A model generated the notes under the pieces. It was not told the DNA's origin, made no database searches, and saw only the letters and a list, made by a program, of their open reading frames with translations. Source: Archilochus colubris (taxonomy: Eukaryota > Chordata > Aves > Apodiformes > Trochilidae). From it: a DNA stretch of 64,000 nucleotides. Positions 23,927 to 35,671 of the stretch are shown here, piece by piece. The translations under genes and the position numbers were made by a program. The stretch's first letter is position 1. Each line of letters starts with the position of its first letter. The stretch is from assembly GCA_023079485.1 (NCBI GenBank), contig CM041092.1, forward strand, positions 3,243,127 through 3,307,126, read 5' to 3'.

Positions 23927-26773
23927 TCTCTTGCAAATGTTACACATATATCCTGATGCATGTTTGAAATTCCCTTTGCCAGAGCATATCTTTTCCAAAA
24001 GGTAGATTCAGAGCTTAAAAGATGCTCAGGAAAACGTCCTCCAAAGAGGAAGTGTGTCAGGAGGAGGGAGTGGGGACAGACTGGAGGTGACTGGATCAGT
24101 GTGGGGCTTAGAGACATCTCCTCTGCCACCCTCCTGTGAGGACAAGGACAAGGGGGACAAGGGAGGAACAATTGCTCATACCACCAGCCTGAGACAGCTT
24201 TCCCCATCTCCTAGAGATGAAGATCTTCCCTGTCCTCACCTGTGCTCTGCCCTAGTGCTCTTCCAAACTGAGGATGAGCAGCAATGTCCCAACAGGACCA
24301 GATGGTACCAACTCAGAACTGGCCAGCTCACCCATGGGGCCACCAAACTCCAGAAGACCATCCAGCAGCTCTTGACAGCTCAGCCATGGGCAGAAGGGTG
24401 GTTCTGAGCTCCAGGCATCCATCCAAATAAGTGATGTGGTGACACATGGAACTGGCAGACAGTACCATCCAGCTGCAGGAATGCTGATGCCACATGCTGC
24501 CAGGCTGCATCAGGCACAACAGCAAACCTGCTACAGTGTCTGAGACCCAACATACCCTAACATGCTCCATCCCACTTGCTGCAATTAAAAAAAAAAACTC
24601 CCAAGGTCTCGTTTTCTTGAAGAGCTGGTGCTAAAAGTGCTGGGACCACATCTTCCTGGGAGTCCATCTCCACATTCTTCCATCTTTCCTTCATATTTGC
24701 ATTAAAATATTACACCTATGCTTCAGTCCCCATCCCACCTCCAGAACTCATCTATCACCTTCCATTGCCCAAGACAGAGCACCCAGGAGCAGCTTCTCAC
24801 CTCATTTTTCTTCTCTTTTTCTTTTGCTGTTCCTCAGCTACTTTATGAAAACCCAGTTGGGTGATGGGAGATTGTGATCCCTGTCACTTAAGCATCCTTA
24901 AAGGGACAGACTTCCTAAGGACAATCCAAAAGGCTGAGTTCCGTGGGGAAATTTCAAATTGACAGATTTTCTGAATGGCTCTCTCTCAACCTTGCTGCAC
25001 AAATATATGCATTTCTTGAGCTTAATTTTTGGTGAGTATCAAAATTTATCGATCTGCAAGATAAATATTGACCTGACCTCACTTTCTCTCAGTCTATATT
25101 TACCTCTTGAGTCAGTAAGTCCAGAAACTGATCTGACAGGAGTCAATAACAGTTTAAAATTCTCAAAACAGCAGCTTTGCTCTGAGGTTCCAATCCTTTA
25201 TTTTAAAACTACTGCCTCCAACACATAAAAAGCTTCAGGAGAACTTAACACTTTACTGCACAAAGCCACGGGGGAAACACGCAAATGCCAGGAGACTTTT
25301 GATGGGACTCCAGGCCAACTCTGCCATTTCAGCACTGCCCAAGATGTACTGGAAATATTTTTAATAGTGACCTAGTGCAGTCACCATCTTTTGCCCTCTG
25401 TCTCCTGAAAACATTGAGCTCATTTCCAGAGGTTATGCCTGCATCTCACTGATTGGATTTGTCAGGCCTAAATCGTCTTCAGCCTTGGGAAAATGCAAAG
25501 CTTGCTACTGGGTAAGGGTTGTCACCATCAGAGTGCCCTCCCTGCCTTCATTCCTCTGCTTAGTGAGGTGGTAATTAACCCAGCAAGATTTTTAGTGTCA
25601 GATGTGATCATGTTCTTTCCCTTTCCCTTCCTTTATAGCGGGCAAATCTCCCTTGGAGACTTCGTCCTTTTTTTTCTTGTGGTGGCCTTAGAGCAATGTT
25701 CTTGATTCAGAAGCTCCTTTTCCAGCTCTTGGACATCCTCATGGAGAACCTTCAGCAGGAGGTAGTTTGAGAATTCCTGTTGCCTGATCCCAGTGCTACT
25801 GTTACACCTGAGAAAATACCTGAAAACCTTGAGAAAAGGCTGTAATGTGATGGAAGGAAAACAACGATGCTGTCAAGTATTGCCCTGTCCCCTAGAGACT
25901 GGTTGTCCTTCCATAAATACAGGTGACAGATGAAAATTAAGACAAAAATAGACAAGACAAAGATATTGGGGATCACCCCAAGAAAGCCTTTTAAAATAAA
26001 ACTTTTCTCTCACTGCTAAAAGGCAGGAGGGGTGTTTTGTTTGTTGGTTTTTTTTTTTCCAAGGGTAGAATAAGAAATGTGCTATCAGTCATTTTCTTTT
26101 AGATATTTTTTTTTGTCTTGGGGCTGTTTTGGTTTTGGGTTCTTTTTCTATTTATTGTAGGTAGGTTTTAGAGAACATGGTGTACAAGACCCTAGAGTTG
26201 TATTAAACCAGTCTGATGCTGATCCCCATTCTTAGCTGCATATTTTAGAAAGAGGGTGAAGCATGAAATGAAGCATGTAATATACTTAAGAGCACATAGG
26301 TGCAATTGAATGGGAAGGAAAACAACTATTTTTCATTTTCTCTGTGTTAATATAACACAGCAAGGGCTACCAAGGCTTGGAAAACAGTTTTCCAAACTGA
26401 AGGGAAAAAAAAAAAAAAAGGAAGATGAAAAACTCCCATATTCCCATTTCCATGGGTGCAAAAACCCATGTTGAAAGTGGGAAAAGCAACAAAAAATCCC
26501 ACAGCCAGAATCAAAACCAACCACTCCAGAATACTTAACAAGCCAGGAATCATCACAGGAATAGCATGAGATGTTGTTTCCACTCCCCAGCTACTGGGAA
26601 CTCAGATGAAGGTTTCTTCTGGTCATCCATCCCAAAACCTTTCCATCTTGCTGTTTGATGTAATTAAACAGAGGGATTCAGGGTGAGTTCCCTCATCCTT
26701 GAGCAAAAGCTTCAGTCTTGGGCCATGCAAATAATTCAACAAATCAGCCAGAGAGGGAGCCCGACTGGAAAGA
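23927..26773. other. Unique sequence
   Basis: No gene or interspersed repeat recognised over 2.8 kb. T/G-rich patches lie at 26032-26060 and 26104-26150, and A runs near 24588-24598 and 26404-26419. Open frames are all under 120 codons with no recognisable domain. Confidence 0.55.
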
Positions 26774-26890
26774 GGGAAAGGGAAAGGGAAAGGGAAAGGG
26801 AAAGGGAAAGGGAAAGGGAAAGGGAAAGGGAAAGGGAAAGGGAAAGGGAAAGGGAAAGGGAAAGGGAAAGGGAAAGGGAAAGGGAAAGGA
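26774..26890. repeat. (GGGAAA)19 hexanucleotide array
   Basis: Nineteen uninterrupted GGGAAA units at 26774-26887, then a degenerate GGAAGAGG edge. Runs of GGG every six bases fit the G-quadruplex pattern many times over on the plus strand, and the tract is also pure purine. The repetitive open frames (Glu-Arg and Gly-Lys dipeptides) are artefacts. Confidence 0.98.
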
Positions 26891-27054
26891 AGAGGTAGGG
26901 TGAGGCAAAGCTGATGATGCTGAGCTGGGTCTCATCCTTCCTTCCCCAGCCTCACTGCTGCTGCTGGAGTTGGGCAATCCTCTTGCAAAAGAGGAATGAT
27001 CTTTTGTAGTTGCTATGATGAGGAATCCTTCCTAGAACTGAATTTTTTACTGAA

Positions 27055-27180
27055 AGTAAATAAATAAATAGCTAGATAAAGAAAGAGACAAATAAAAAAA
27101 ATAATAAAATAAAATAAAATAAAATAAAATAAAATAAAATAAAATAAAATAAAATAAAATATAATATAATATAATAAAAT
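27055..27180. repeat. AT-rich block with (AAAAT)11 microsatellite
   Basis: TAAATAAATAAATAG and A-rich sequence precede eleven perfect AAAAT units (27106-27160), followed by ATAATATAATATAAT. Phe/Tyr/Leu-rich minus frames here are artefacts. Confidence 0.95.
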
Positions 27181-27246
27181 ATCTGGTCCAAGTGGGTAGA
27201 TTTCTATGAAAAGAAATCCTGATTTCATCAATCTGTACTCTCCCGA

Positions 27247-27345
27247 TGCAAAAAAAAAAACAAAAAAAAACCCAAAAACCCCCCAACACACACACACCAC
27301 CAACAACAAAAAAACAAACAAAAAAAATCCAAAAACCTCAAAACA
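27247..27345. repeat. A/C-rich low-complexity tract
   Basis: A runs with C clusters, and a short CACACACAC patch inside (ACACACACACACC around 27285-27298). Confidence 0.88.
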
Positions 27346-28039
27346 TCCCTTTGCTGAATACTTTCCAGCCAGCCTCTGTGATTTTAATTAAATAGCAAAG
27401 GCCGTGTGTCGAAATTCACGGGCTCTGTCCCCATTTGATTGTGGGTGTTGAAAAATAACTGAAAAAAAGAAAAAAAGAAAAAAAAAAAAGAGAAGGGAAA
27501 AAGTTTACTCTTTACTCAGCAACTGAACAGATTTTGTAGTTGGGAGGAATACTCACAGAGATTTTCTTGACTGAGATCATCAGAGCTCAGAGCTGTAGCA
27601 ATTGTGCAACTGAGAAATGCAGTCAGGCTTGTTTCACAAAAGAAATTATTTACTCTTGAAACTATTAATTCACACCTATGAAAAAAAGAAGAAAAAAAAG
27701 AAAAAAAGGTTTAGAGAAAAGTCTTTATCTCCCCTGATATCTTCAAGATGATTATCTGAGCAGAGGCCTGATTTTCTCCAGCAGCCAAAGGCTCATCTGA
27801 GGTCCTTTAATTCAATAGGTCCTCGAATTGTGCCTTTGCATCCTCATAGCCTGATACTTGACGGGGGGAGAAGAAGATGATTTTCATTTTCTGTGCTCTA
27901 ACTTTCTAATATACAAGAAGCAGATCCCAGCCTCCCTCTTTTGTGTGAGTGAAAGTAAGCAGGTTTTTTATTACTATTATTATTATTTTAATACTACAAA
28001 AAGGGACAATATGCTAAAAATATGCAGCGAACAAATATC
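27346..28039. other. Unique sequence with A-rich patches
   Basis: No gene recognised. A/G-rich patches lie at 27462-27500 and 27680-27712, and a TTATTATTATTATT run near 27968-27990. Confidence 0.5.
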
Positions 28040-28360
28040 ATCTGTACAGACTGGAAGAGAACCTTCATAAATTAACCTTATTAGTGCATTACTGTAAGCG
28101 AATGCCAAAAAAGCTCCTAATTTGCATTAAGATAGATTTTTCAGGTTGGCTGCATGATTTAATTAAAGAAAAGATTAAGAATCATTAAACAAGCTGCTCT
28201 ACCTTGCAATAACAGAATTCATATCTGATTCAGGTTAACGAAAACACAGATGGTGATTCAGTAACTGTTGAGTTGCTGTAACAGAATGAAAATGATCCCA
28301 TTAGTTCCCTGGAAATGTGAGGGAATTTGAAAATTAGCATGCAGATACATTGTATGGTGC
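28040..28360. promoter_or_regulatory. Candidate conserved non-coding element (POU/homeodomain motifs)
   Basis: Repeat-free AT-rich block. Visible motifs are an exact POU octamer ATTTGCAT at 28120-28127 (continuing TTAA), a TTTAATTAAA homeodomain-type site at 28158-28167, an AATCATTAAAC site near 28190, and a TTAGCATGCAGATA word near 28336. The mix resembles developmental enhancers. Conservation and activity were not tested, so this is inference. Confidence 0.35.
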
Positions 28361-28799
28361 TAGACAGCTTGGTCTGCTTGGATCATCACTGATTACTCTT
28401 TGTTTGGGTTGGCAACACTGAACTTAATAAATGAAAAAATGTTCCAGTATACCACAGTTGGAAACTGTTCAAGGTTGAAATAGGTGTGCAGACTTTCAAG
28501 AAGAGAGAGTTAAGTAAACAAATGTCAATCAATTTAGGGCTGGCACTGGGGTTTTTTTGGTGTTTTTTTTTTTTTTTCTTCCAGAATGCCTGTTCTTGAG
28601 AAGCAAATGTCATCAAAATTGAAATCCTTTGCTTGATACATATGTTCGTGTGGTCTTTATTATTATAAAGGTATTTTAAATGCATTTCACTCATTTCCAA
28701 AGGAACCTCTACAGTGTTTTGATACTGGAAGTGGGGAAATGCTCCTAGGGGAAGGGATCAGGTTATCTATGTCATTGACAAAGAAATCAACCTTGCTGG
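28361..28799. other. Unique sequence
   Basis: No gene recognised. A T/G-rich patch lies at 28551-28578. Confidence 0.5.
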
Positions 28800-28896
28800 G
28801 AAAAAAAAAAAAAGAAAAGAAAGAAAAAAAAAAAAAAAAAAGAAAAAGAAGAAGGTGATAACAGAAGGAGATATTTTAAAAAGGAGATATTTAAAA
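28800..28896. repeat. A-rich tract plus 16-bp tandem duplication
   Basis: A/G low complexity at 28800-28852. This is followed by AAGGAGATATTTTAAA and AAGGAGATATTTAAAA in tandem (28865-28896), immediately upstream of the CR1 remnant. Confidence 0.8.
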
Positions 28897-29017
28897 AGAG
28901 ATTGGATGTGGCACTCAGTGCCATAGTCTAGCAACTGCAACGGTGGTTCAAGGGTTGGACTCGATGATCTCTGAGGTCCCTTCCAACCCAGCCAATTCTG
29001 TGATTCTATGATTCTAA
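28893..29017 (+). mobile_element. CR1 LINE 3' end
   Basis: The plus strand shows the terminal ~120 bp of CR1: GATTGGATGTGGCACTCAGT, GCCATAGTCTAGCAA, GGTTCAAGGGTTGGACTCGA, TGATCTCTGAGGTCCCTTCC, AACCCAGCCA and the octamer tail ATTCTGTGATTCTATGATTC. It is the best-preserved CR1 terminus in the window. Its octamer tail and low divergence suggest it is one of the younger copies here. It has the same 3' UTR type as the minus-strand copy at 7.85-8.43 kb. Confidence 0.95.
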
Positions 29018-29140
29018 GGAGATGTAAAAATACAGGTAAAACCACCTTAAAATATTCCTCTGGATTCAGCAGGCACATCACTGAGCACTGTCACACAGCT
29101 GGGAGCGTGGAGCCCAGGCAAGTGCAGCAGGAGTTTGGTT

Positions 29141-29240
29141 CAGAGCCTGAAATTTTTGGTCAGAGCCTGAAATTTTTGGTCAGAGACTGAAATTTTCATT
29201 CAGAGACTGAAATTTTTATTCAGAGCCTGAAATTTTCAAG
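29141..29240. repeat. 20-bp minisatellite, five units
   Basis: Five head-to-tail copies of CAGAGCCTGAAATTTTTGGT with exactly 20-base spacing. Substitutions fall mainly at position 6 (C/A) and in the last four bases (TGGT, CATT, TATT, CAAG). No indels occur. Confidence 0.97.
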
Positions 29241-30551
29241 GCACCCTCCCAGAGATAACTGGATGATCCAGTTCTCACATGGTGTGATCCAGTTTCCAAC
29301 ACCTGAATCACAGCAACCTCAGGGTTTTGATGATTTCCTTGCACATACTAAAATCAACACCAAGTTTTGGGGGTTTTTTGCTGCCTGAAGAGTTGAGGCA
29401 GCAGAGCAGGGAGGTGTCTTCTCCTTCTGAGAGGTTATTTTGCCTTTTCCTTCTGATTTCTTCATTTTATTGCAAGTGACTCCAAGGCCGAAAGGTTGAG
29501 TGTAGGGTGGTACAAAAAAAAGGAGGTTGTAACACTCGGACTTTTAGGTTAAAATGTTCTTTGCTTATCACGTGTTAAGATCTTTCAGAAATGATGTAAT
29601 GCACCAGGGACTGTGGTGCTACATTTGCAAACCACCTTTTTTTTAATCATTAATTGACATCATATAATAATGTCCAGCTCACTACTCCCAAAGTGATGGT
29701 AATTAATCTTGTGGAAAAAAAAAAATGACATTTTTAGCTTTTAGCACAGAAAGGTCATAAACAGGTTGTCTTTGGTTTGACTGGATTTTAACCATCTGAT
29801 CAAACTTTCTTTTTCTTTTAACATTTCTTTAACCTTACCTTGTTTTTTTTAACACTTACATATTTAAAGATTGTGTATAAGAGAGAAAGCCTCAGCAAGT
29901 TGGCAGCATTTAAAAGCACACATGTTATTACAAACAAGTGTGTCTTAGTTACAAATGAAACCTTTGCTGTTCTTCCATGACTAGCACTTTTTTTTTATGG
30001 CTTTAGAAACTATTTGGGACATGATGAGTGATGGTACTGAAAAACATTGATTTTTTTTTTTTCCCCTCATTATTATTCTCTCGTTTTTGAGCCCTGGTAT
30101 GATCTCAAACAAGGTAAACCACAGGGAAAAAAATATCACTAAATATTTTCTCAGTACTCCAGCTTGTCATATACTGGCTGAGCATCCTGCCTATGTACTC
30201 ATCACACTGCTCACAGTTTGCACATAATTGCAACTCCTTCCTTGGCTCTTGGAGGAAGAATGTAAAGGACTGTGAATTGTACAGAGAGTCTTCCCTGGGA
30301 AATTGTACAACCAAGGAAGATGTTAAGGGGTTATGCTGTGCATGCCAACGTGGAGTGTTAGTTGGAAAGGATTGGATTACTGACTAAAGAGAATAAATCA
30401 GGATATTAACTGCCAGCTATCAAATGATCACAGGATATTTTGGTAGTTGCTGCTGCAAAAACTAAGCAGAGCTTTTTAATATTCTGCTTTGTTTCCATGA
30501 AAGCTACAAGGAGCAGAAGAGGATATTTGGTTCAGGATTTGATTTATATTT
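29241..30551. other. Unique sequence
   Basis: No gene or repeat family recognised. T- and A-rich patches lie near 29638-29646, 29714-29725 and 30049-30063. Confidence 0.55.
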
Positions 30552-31199
30552 GTGCATTTTTGTTTGGATGAAGACTGTGAGAACCTAGAGGTTTTTGGTT
30601 CATGGGAGATCTGGCACATTGCTTGCTTGGTTTTGTTTCAAGCGGGTTCACATCCCCCGAGTTTCACTTTGGCTTCTGAGTTTGAACAAACCCAAAAAAG
30701 TCCAAACAAAACCCGGATGAACCAGCTAACTTTCACATGGTTTCCACCCAAAATTATAAACTTTTTCCCCTTCACAAGTGGAAGATGGTATCCAAAGGGA
30801 TACGCTTTCCAAATACCATTAACCAGAGCTATTTTTAAGTCAAGAGAGGAAGATGACCCAAATTCTTCTCATTTCTCAAGGATGCACGACCCAAAAAGCC
30901 AAGAGACCTTCTCAGAAATCTTATTTACCAGAGAGCTAGTTCTGTGCATAGGAAAAAATCAGAGGAATGGCTTGATTCCTCCTCTCCTGGCATCTTTCTT
31001 GAGAAAACACAAATACATCATTCCTGCCTCCGCCCTTAAATTCATTTGCTCTGGGCATTTTGGTGATGGGTTCAGCACAGAAGACTTGCTAGACATAACC
31101 TTATCCAGAAGCTGCCATTCCCCTAAAAAAGAAAGCTTTCTCACAATCTGTGGGGGTCATCTTAAATGGAACTTTCAGCAAAGACATTTGGATGCTTGA
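30552..31199 (+). other. Longest open frame outside repeats (215 codons), no family recognised
   Basis: An ATG-to-stop frame of 215 residues not explained by low-complexity DNA. Composition is ordinary (His, Phe, Ser and Lys present), with no signal peptide, clear membrane segment, zinc-finger Cys/His pattern or other motif I recognise. The ATG lies in TTGTGCATTTTTG-type AT-rich DNA with no strong Kozak context, and no upstream promoter or downstream poly(A) signal stands out. Codon use and length alone do not establish a gene, and in 64 kb of both strands one such frame may arise by chance. Possible alternatives are an old retroposed or retroelement-derived fragment, or a non-coding RNA locus. 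Confidence 0.12.
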
Positions 31200-33300
31200 C
31201 AGGACCTTCTTGTAAACCATGTGTCCTCGGCCAGGTCAAGAACACCTCCCATGTGAATATAGCACAGAAAATGATGCAGACAGCTCTGGCCCTTGTGAAA
31301 AAAACATAACAAAACACCAAACAAACAAACAAAAAAAAGATAATGAAAAGCAGAGAAACCTCTGAACATTCAGGAATAACTTTCACAAATATCCTCAAAG
31401 GAGAAGATTCCAGATTCCAAATCAAATACCTCTGAGGTCTACTTATTCCAGTAGGTCCCTTTGAAAAAAAAAGAATTATTCACCATTTGCAGTTCATACT
31501 TCTGCTAAATCTTATTTTGTCATCATGCTATTGCTATTTTTCTAGCCAGTTTGACTCAGATAAGAGTTACAAATATATCTTTTTTCTTTTTAATACTGAA
31601 TTTCTGTATCCTCCCCTTCCCCCCCACCCCGTGACTTCATACTTTTTACAATGAAATTTTGTTCCTGACATCAACTAACTTACCATTCTTTGGTGTAAAG
31701 TAGTAGTACTGCATTTATTTTTCTTATAAGTAGAGGTAAAGACTACATTGTAAGCATCAGGGTCAGGAGCAGCAACCTGGAGTACTTAAGACACTTTCTC
31801 CTGCTCAGTCTTTTTTTTTTTTTTAATTCCCTTTTCTTTTCCTTTCTCAGTTTTGGCAGAGTTGTCTTGGTATCTTCAGGGGGTTTGGTACTCTTAGCAA
31901 GAAATTACAGCATCTGGCAGCTCTGTCCAGGTTATCACTACACATCTAACAGCAGATATATAGCTGACATTTCACAGGATGCTGGAATGGAGCTCCATTA
32001 TCTCTGAAGCAGCACTTTGTAAACTTGGATGTGATCCAGTTAAGGAGCCAAAAAAAAAAAAAAAAATACAGTGGAAATTACCTGACCAGTCAAACCTATA
32101 AAAAGTGAGTTACAAACAGCATAAGCTGAAGCAAATAATTCTTACAAATATTCCTTGAGCATCCAGTAAGTTAAAAAAAATGTCATTTAGAGTAATGAGG
32201 ACAGTTTTATGTTTTAATGTGAATAAATAACAAAAATATGAGTTACGTTTGTCTGAAAAATTGTCAGCTTTTAGTACTCCAGCCAGCATGCTGGTCCACG
32301 TGTTTGGGATCTTGGATGCTGGCAAACAGCACCTAACTTTACACTCTGCCCTGAAACAACCTTGTGGGTGGGTTATGGGACCCTGGAGAAGCACCAGGCA
32401 GCACTGAGCAGTGCTACTTGATCAGCCCTTGGATTGTGTTCCCATGACACTGGAAAAAAAGAAGAAAAAGAGGCACATTTTCCACCAGTTTGTAAACACA
32501 AGGCAGCTTCAAGCAGAAGTGGTGAGAAAATTTTGGAGATTTTTTTTTTATTTGTGGTTTGGGTTTTTTTTTTTTCCAGAAATCTCCTGGTGGGAGCTGA
32601 GAAAGTAAGAGTGTTGTAATAAAAAGAAGCACAGAATTTTTTAGGAAACGGGATGAAATGTTGATATTTGGCTGATATGGTGATGGCTGCTTAAAAAAAA
32701 AAAAAAAAAGGAACCTAAGATAAATAAACATATTAATTATGTGTCAAACCACAGGACATCTCTTAGGACACTGTGATGGGGAAAGCTCAAGTAACTACAG
32801 CTAACTTTGCTTCATTTCACTGTATTTCTTAATGAGCTTTATTAACCTTTAGGGACAAATTAACCTCAGAAATAGTATTTGGCATTGTGAGCTTCTGTAT
32901 TTCCTCATCTTGCTTAAAGAGAGGATGAGGTCCAGCCAGCCAAGACTCTAGGTAGGGGCAATCCATGTCATCCTCTTGACTCACATGCACCCCTGCACTC
33001 AGGTAGGCACCAGAAATGACTTTCCCTGTGTCTCAGCTACCCTGGAAGCTATTTAGTTAGGGAAGGCCAAGCAGTTCCCTTGTTTCCTCCTCCTACTGAG
33101 AGAATTTTTAACTCACTCAAGCTCATTCCCCATAATTTCTCTCAGTAGCCCAATAAAAAGGATCATTTTCTGGTTTTCAAAATCAAAATTCAGAGGGAAA
33201 ACGGAGCCACATGAGGAGGGCAGGAATAACTTTCAGATTCTTTGCTCCGGCGTATAGAATAAGTCCTTTAATTAAAACAACTCTCTGGTCAAGCAGACAC
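31200..33300. other. Unique sequence with low-complexity patches
   Basis: No gene recognised. Patches are A/C-rich at 31305-31338, T-rich at 31810-31824, an A run at 32050-32066, T/G-rich at 32539-32578 and an A run at 32692-32709. Confidence 0.55.
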
Positions 33301-33322
33301 TTTTTTTTTTTTTTTTTTTTTT
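33301..33322. repeat. Poly(T) run
   Basis: Twenty-two consecutive T. Could be the complement of a retroposed poly(A) tail, but no body is recognised to its left. Confidence 0.85.
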
Positions 33323-33915
33323 CCTTTAATTGCAGCCTCCTGTCACCCTGGAATTTCTTTTACTTTAATTCATCAGGGTGTGTGAATGTTTCAGAGTGCT
33401 CCAAATGAAACTGGGACTGTCAGAAGATGTGATGCTGCATCATCACGTAGCTGATGGCCAGGAGCCAGCTCTGTCAACACTTGGCTTTGTACTGTCCGGG
33501 GGAGAGAAGCTGATTCTTCAGCAGTGTCTAATCAGTTTAAAACAAATCTGGAAGATGTTACTAGAAGACAAGATGAGATCCAGGCCACAGCAGCCTCTGC
33601 ATACAAAGGAGTGAAGGATTTCGTTCGAGAAGGGAATTAAAGAGGTGGAAACCCCACTTGACAGTTCCGACAGGATTGTAAGTGTGGGGAGGGAGGAATG
33701 AACTATTGGGTTAGGAAATGGGACTGCTGGGATCTAGAGGAAGTACCCTGGGATGTCCCCTCTGCTCTTGTGACAGAAATACCAGATCTCCCAGCCAGCA
33801 ATGGAAAATTTCCTCTAAGTCCTGGTTAATTCTGGGAAGGAAACCAAAACCAATTAAGTTAGAGGGTAAAGATGACAGGCAGCAGTTACCTACTAAATTA
33901 GAAGAGGTATATCTC
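33323..33915. other. Unique sequence ending in a long poly(A)
   Basis: Unrecognised ~590 bp of moderate GC ending at a 27-base A run. The arrangement of sequence followed by pure A could reflect a retroposed transcript. No frame longer than 78 codons and no known gene sequence is recognised, and no target-site duplication was found by eye. Confidence 0.4.

Positions 33916-33942
<27 letters not shown>
33916..33942. repeat. Poly(A) run (27 A)
   Basis: Twenty-seven consecutive A, followed by GTAAATAC. A length-variable site likely to be polymorphic or mis-assembled. Confidence 0.9.
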
Positions 33943-33948
<6 letters not shown>

Positions 33949-35607
33949 ACATCTTTTTGGTTTATGGAACAACTTCCACTGAGTCCCTACAAAGGCTTCA
34001 GAAACTATTTCTTTTCATACCCAGCATAGAATGTATCACATACATTTATTTCCATTCATCTGAAAACCTCCCCAAAACCCTGGATCATACACAGGTTTGC
34101 TTTCAGGTGAGAAACTCTGAAGATTTGGCTATTTTTCTGGAAAGCCCCATTTTTTTTCTGACAGTATGGAGCAAAGGTGTGACACAAAAGCATGGTGGTA
34201 GAAAACTAAACCTTCTTTCTTATTTGCAGGCACCTGACCTGGCCTACAGACCAATACCCAATATAATATCATTGAGGAGCAATATTTTCTCCTTACAGGA
34301 TTCAACTACAAGAACAAACATGTCATCTTTGTGCTACTCTTGGTGCTACTGAGAAGGGTCTGTGGAGGAAAGAGAGAGGATGTATCTCTGGCAGACCAGT
34401 GAGTAACCTTAACATTCCTTAAAAACAATCAAAAAAGGGGAAAAAAAGAACAAAGAGTTGTAGATCCATAGGAGGTTCTTCCATCATCCTGAAGGAAGTC
34501 TTTGGTTGCTGTAACAGGTTCAGAATTAGTGGATGGAGTCAGGAAGGAACAGAAAGGTGCTGCCTTTCTCCCAGCTGCAGTGGGAACTATGAGCTTCCAT
34601 CATCTGCTCCAGGATAGAGAAGCCTTCAAGAAGCCTCATGTAGCAGCATCTCCAAGAGAGGCCAGATCATCCTTTTTCATTTTTTTCCCCCTGTCCAGCA
34701 AGCTCTAATTATGAGACTTCATTTATTGTCTGCATATGACAGGGAGGAACAACAACTCCTAGGGAAAAGAAGCAGCTTTCCTGATTGCAGAGGTTCAGAG
34801 CTTGTATTCCTCTTCCTAATCACCTCAGAAAAATAACCCAACCACTTTTTCCCCACGCTTCATCCATTTTACAGTGTCTGGTCCTTGCTGTTTCTCTTCC
34901 TTCTAGAGATCTTTCCCCTTATTTCCTTCCCTTTGATTCCTACCCATGGTGTTGATGGCATCAGCATTGCTCCAGAGCAGAGTTTATCCCTTGGACTAGA
35001 GAGCTGCATCTATTAAACCTCCCCAGCTTTACTTGAGGAAAGTCTGGTGAAATGTTCTTTTACCTGTCAGGGGAATTAACCCAAGATCTGAGTGGAGACA
35101 AATTTTCCTACCTCTGTAAAATGCTGTCATTCATCTTTTCCACTTCACATGAGAATTTTTCTCCTGGTCTGTGGAGCAGGTCAGATTACCTTAGATACTT
35201 GTCAGGGGCTGAATGGATAGGAGAATATAAACTCTAATTTAGTCTCATTCTCTATATAAAACACAGCAAGATTACAGACCCATTGCAGTTAAACCCCTGA
35301 AGTCTACATGTTTAGTCAGGTTTGGTCACAGATTCATTGCTCTGAAGTCCTGCAGGAACCTGATGGTTCCTGAGCAGTGTGGCCCAGAGAGTTTGAGATA
35401 CCCTCATTTATCCAGGGAGGTCCTAGGTCACACCTGGCTATTCTGGATTCTCAATTTTTCCTCCTTCTATTGCCTTTCCTCTATTGCTGACATCCAACCA
35501 CCAATTTTTCCAAGGCCACTGCACCCAAAACTTTTCAGATAGCAGCAGCTCTAAATATTGGTGCTCTAGCACCATGGTGTCATTTTTAATTAGCACAGGG
35601 CACTGCA
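33943..35607. other. Unique sequence
   Basis: No gene or repeat family recognised. Frames up to 131 codons (33957-34352) show no known domain. Confidence 0.5.
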
Positions 35608-35671
35608 GCATGCTTTAATAATTGCTTTCAGCTTCATCTGCATGCTTTAATAATTGCTTTCAGCCTCATCT
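35608..35671. repeat. 32-bp tandem duplication
   Basis: Two adjacent 32-base copies starting GCATGCTTTAATAATTGCTT, with one mismatch (TTCATCT versus CTCATCT at the end). Near identity suggests a recent event. Confidence 0.97.

Noticed and set aside
23178..24207. Very long open frames (166 to 341 codons, Lys/Glu/Arg-rich on plus, Phe/Leu/Ser-rich on minus).
   Set aside because: They are readings through the polypurine tract, where stop codons are rare on both strands because of composition. No real protein features.
26683..26977. Glu-Arg and Gly-Lys dipeptide repeat open frames.
   Set aside because: Direct translations of the GGGAAA array.
33323..33942. Sequence ending in 27 A, considered as a retroposed mRNA (processed pseudogene).
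   Set aside because: No recognisable parent gene, no long frame and no flanking duplication found by eye. Poly(A) runs are common across this window.
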